Assembly: GCA_903907935.1 (NCBI GenBank)
Contig: CAIVQA010000016.1
Span: 1 to 46,363 of the forward strand
Source: an uncultured Francisellaceae bacterium
GTDB lineage: Bacteria; Pseudomonadota; Gammaproteobacteria; UBA6186; Azoamicaceae
Length of the DNA: 46,363 nucleotides
Reading direction: 5' to 3'
Positions 44,010 through 46,363 of this stretch are shown one piece after another. Below the pieces are notes generated by a model. The model was not told the DNA's origin. It saw only the letters and a program-made list of their open reading frames with translations, and made no database searches. How positions within the stretch are numbered: the stretch's first letter is position 1; every line of letters starts with the position of its first letter. The position numbers and the translations under genes were made by a program.

Positions 44010-45061
44010 ACATACAATTTAATAATTTAAAAAAAACTTTATTATTTTTATTATTAACCTTAATTTCCAACTCTTTATACGCTCACAACAAAATACTTAA
44101 TGTATATACCTGGGCTTTATATCTAGATGAATCTATAATACAACAATTTGAAAAAGAAACCGGAATTACTATTAATCATTCTACTTATTTAAATAATGAA
44201 GTATTATACGCTAAATTAAAAGCTAACCCTGATGCTGGTTACGACATTATTATGCCTTCCGCTTATTTCATAAGCAAAATGGCGGAACAACAAATAATCC
44301 AAAAAATAGACAAATCTAAATTAACAAACTTTAAAAATATTAATCCGGATTTTTTAAATAGAGAGGATGATCCTCATGATGAATATAGTATACCTTATTT
44401 ATACACGGCCACCGGAATAGCTATTAATAAAAAATATCATCCTGAATTTAAAGATTTTTCTGCAATTGTATGGAAGGATTTATGGGATCCCAGGTATAAA
44501 GATCAATTGCTAGTATTTGATGATACCAGAGAAACCTTTGCCATAGCATTAATGGCATTAGGATACTCTATAAATGATACAAATCCAGAACATATTAAAG
44601 AAGCATTTGAAAAATTAAAAGATTTAATGAATAACATAAAACTATTTAACACCGAAGCCCAACGTTCTATTTATCTTGACGAAGATATTACAATTGGCAT
44701 GGGATGGAATGGTGATCTTTATCTTGCAAGAGAAGAAAATCCAACACTTACTTTTGTTTATCCTAAAGATGGATTTTTTGTTGCTTTAGATTGTCTAGCA
44801 ATTCCTAAAAATGCAAAACATGTTGAATATGCTCATCAATTTATTGATTTTGTCTTAAGAGGATCCGTCGCTAAAGAGATTGCTTTAATTGGTGGATTTT
44901 CAACCGCCAATATTGCTGGCATGCAATTATTACCAGAAAACATGCGGCTCGATCCATTACTTTACCCAAACACTAAAACTATGAAAAGAGCGCAATTTTT
45001 TAAAGATCTAGGAGATGCTACGCTTCTTTACGAAAAATATTTTGAATTATTAAAATTATAA
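44006..45061 (+). CDS. potD: PotD, periplasmic spermidine/putrescine-binding protein
   Basis: Started at ATG 44006 (ATGA overlap with potC) the product has 351 aa and a signal peptide (LKKTLLFLLLTLISNSLYA) cleaved near Ala25/His26. Mature features are LNVYTWALYLDESIIQQFEK, a PDAGYDIIMPSAYF segment and GMGWNGDLYLAREENP, which line the polyamine site in PotD. No lipobox cysteine is present. The gene is convergent with rimI, 9 bp away. Confidence 0.95.
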   Translation: MNIQFNNLKKTLLFLLLTLISNSLYAHNKILNVYTWALYLDESIIQQFEKETGITINHSTYLNNEVLYAKLKANPDAGYDIIMPSAYFISKMAEQQIIQKIDKSKLTNFKNINPDFLNREDDPHDEYSIPYLYTATGIAINKKYHPEFKDFSAIVWKDLWDPRYKDQLLVFDDTRETFAIALMALGYSINDTNPEHIKEAFEKLKDLMNNIKLFNTEAQRSIYLDEDITIGMGWNGDLYLAREENPTLTFVYPKDGFFVALDCLAIPKNAKHVEYAHQFIDFVLRGSVAKEIALIGGFSTANIAGMQLLPENMRLDPLLYPNTKTMKRAQFFKDLGDATLLYEKYFELLKL

Positions 45062-45062
45062 G

Positions 45063-45078
45063 TATACTAATCACACAT
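45063..45078. repeat. Possible solo end of the palindromic element
   Basis: TATACTAATCACACAT closely matches the left ends TATACTGATCGCACAT (29025) and TATACTAATTGCGCAT (13313). No arm or core follows. It overlaps the last codons and stop of rimI, so it may be a scar, a target-site preference or chance. Confidence 0.4.
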
Positions 45079-45541
45079 CTAAAACTAACACTAATGCATC
45101 TTGTTTACCGTATTTAGTTTTATAATAATTTTTTCTAATACCAACCTCTACAAAATTAAATTTTTTATATAAATTAATTGCCGCTAAATTATCTTTATGA
45201 ACTTCTAAAAAAATTTTACTGTTATTACTGCCACAAGTTTTATGGCATAGTTCTATTAAATAATTTAATAAACTAGCACCAACTCCAGCACCTTGCCAAA
45301 TTTGATCTACTGCTAAATTTAAAATATGCGCCTCATTAATTGAAGCATATATAGCAATTACTCCATAACCTATAACATCTGGATTAACAGCCACAACAGA
45401 ACTATATACTTTTGCACAACCAATAAATGCTTCTCTAGTCCATGGATCTATTGCAACTTGGTTTTCAATATTTAATATTTGTTCTAGATCTTGTTCTCTA
45501 AATTTTCTAATTATAATAGTGTCGCTAATTGGGTTTTGCAT
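45071..45541 (-). CDS. rimI: RimI-like N-alpha-acetyltransferase (GNAT)
   Basis: RimI acetylates the N-terminus of ribosomal protein S18. The 156-aa GNAT protein has HILNLAVDQIWQGAGVGASLLNYLI, where the acetyl-CoA loop is Q/G-x-G-x-G/A, then EVHKDNLAAINLYKKFNFVEVGIRKNYY. IENQVAIDPWTREAFIG is close to RimI's N-terminal motif. It overlaps the upstream holD-like gene by 31 bp, reproducing the holD-rimI arrangement of enterobacteria. Confidence 0.93.
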   Translation of the reverse strand: MQNPISDTIIIRKFREQDLEQILNIENQVAIDPWTREAFIGCAKVYSSVVAVNPDVIGYGVIAIYASINEAHILNLAVDQIWQGAGVGASLLNYLIELCHKTCGSNNSKIFLEVHKDNLAAINLYKKFNFVEVGIRKNYYKTKYGKQDALVLVLDV

Positions 45542-45972
45542 GATAATAAATCTTGATATGCTTGCCGTTTATACTCTGGATTTTTTAATAAATATTCTGG
45601 ATGTAAAATTGTTCTAGTAAAAATTTTTTTACATGCTAAATAATATAAATCTAGAAAGTCTAAACTACCAAACTGCAATATTAATTTTGATTGATGATAA
45701 TAAGTTAACAGCTTTTGAGTTAAACTATTTTTTTGTTTTACTAAAAATTGTTCCTCTTCGTTATAATTTATAGTAATTAACGCCAATTTATTAACTGGTA
45801 ATTCTAACACTGAAAGCATTAGGCGTTGTAAATTTTTGATTTCTTTATACTTAGGATCGCTTTTAGCCAAAGATTTTTTTATTGGCAAGATTGCTATACA
45901 CCGAGCTTCTTCATTAATAGAGGTTACCTCAAATGGTAGCATGGTACTTTTAGCTACCCAAATATTATACAT
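45511..45972 (-). CDS. holD: Divergent HolD-like protein (DNA polymerase III psi subunit)
   Basis: The 153-aa product is weakly similar to psi, which links the clamp loader to SSB through chi. The C-terminal LLKNPEYKRQAYQDLLSCK fits the helix near E. coli HolD's LRANPTARAALWQQI. The position directly upstream of rimI with overlapping frames is the strongest evidence. An alternative is an unrelated small protein occupying the holD slot. Confidence 0.65.
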   Translation of the reverse strand: MYNIWVAKSTMLPFEVTSINEEARCIAILPIKKSLAKSDPKYKEIKNLQRLMLSVLELPVNKLALITINYNEEEQFLVKQKNSLTQKLLTYYHQSKLILQFGSLDFLDLYYLACKKIFTRTILHPEYLLKNPEYKRQAYQDLLSCKTQLATLL

Positions 45973-46092
45973 TAATCTAATACCCCTTACCTATACCATT
46001 CTAATCTAAATTTATTATATTTTTTGTTAATTAATTTTGTTGTATATACCCAACCATCATTAATTGTGAAGTTTATTAACTATATTTATTGT

Positions 46093-46278
46093 ATGAATAA
46101 ACATACAAAAAAATTATTTATTGCTATTTTTTATGGTGATTTACCATACATACAAAATTTAGTTGTTCAAACTAATACCGACTTATACTACATATTACCA
46201 GATATGTATGTAGAATCACAGTTACAGCAGCAGCTCCCGGTCAAAAATTGTATTTACTCTAAACTAAGAATTCTTTAA
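46093..46278 (+). CDS. Small hypothetical ORF, ankyrin-like fragment
   Basis: ATG 46093 opens a 61-aa frame starting MNKHTKKLFIAIFYGDLPYI. The LFIAIFYGDLPYIQNLV stretch resembles the first helix of an ankyrin repeat, but the frame stops soon after. A longer frame from 46024 adds nothing recognisable. It could be a decayed gene or a chance ORF. Confidence 0.25.
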   Translation: MNKHTKKLFIAIFYGDLPYIQNLVVQTNTDLYYILPDMYVESQLQQQLPVKNCIYSKLRIL

Positions 46279-46363
46279 TCAAAGAAAATTATTTAAAAAT
46301 TATAACTTTTGCTACTACAAGCAAGGTTTACATAAGTTATTAATCAAAATCTAAGGCTGCCAA

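Overview
The window comes from an AT-rich bacterial chromosome that looks like a host-associated gammaproteobacterium, perhaps of the Legionellales/Coxiella side. That placement is inference from gene content, not a phylogeny. The supporting neighbourhoods are tig-clpP-clpX-lon, a divergent znuA/znuCB zinc locus, minCDE, rapZ-mrp-dcd, DUF2066-hda, dciA beside secA, potABCD and holD-rimI. Host-association is suggested by Sel1-repeat proteins, long Ser-rich and coiled-coil proteins, several lysine-rich protein tails, broken toxin-antitoxin genes and many intergenic palindromic repeats. There is no CRISPR array, rRNA operon, prophage or intact insertion sequence.

Layout. 1-6185: a palindrome, tRNA-Leu(UAG), then the trigger factor/ClpP/ClpX/Lon proteostasis cluster. 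6191-9331 (minus): an accessory operon of a 662-aa low-complexity protein with an internal duplication and two Sel1 proteins. 9557-10102: a small DUF4160/DUF2442 pair, the first apparently frameshifted, then a truncated repeat. 10087-13160: zinc import (ZnuABC) and an HU-like protein with a lysine-rich tail, ending in a terminator. 13187-15227: tRNA-Phe, a HicB remnant, a glycosyltransferase and DksA with a long basic N-terminus. 15370-18205: sfsA, a structured repeat and minCDE. 18330-21044: a large coiled-coil protein cut by an in-frame TAG. 21045-21506: a 462-bp gene-free stretch with an orphan promoter-like sequence and palindromes.

21507-26093 (minus): rapZ, mrp, dcd, DUF2066, hda and a 49-aa antitoxin-like ORF. 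26413-28316 (minus): an AbiEii-like nucleotidyltransferase, a small partner and an Rpn/PD-(D/E)XK nuclease-like protein, together a candidate defence or toxin module. 28398-31779 (minus): nth, a reduced RnfB-like ferredoxin and metG, each separated by a palindromic element. 31975-35708: tldD, pmbA and an alpha/beta hydrolase. 35700-37682 (minus): a PAS / degenerate histidine kinase / FkbM methyltransferase fusion. 37802-45972: secA, dciA, potABCD, rimI and a divergent holD.

The two most interesting signals are these. First, a family of intergenic palindromic elements (seven full copies, one truncated copy and one possible solo end) whose two arms change together from copy to copy. They carry TATA-type ends and abut or supply start and stop codons of neighbouring genes. 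Second, the PAS/kinase-like/FkbM fusion, in which a methyltransferase occupies the place where a receiver domain is usually found and the kinase core appears to have lost catalytic residues. All functions are read from motifs and gene order; no database search was possible.
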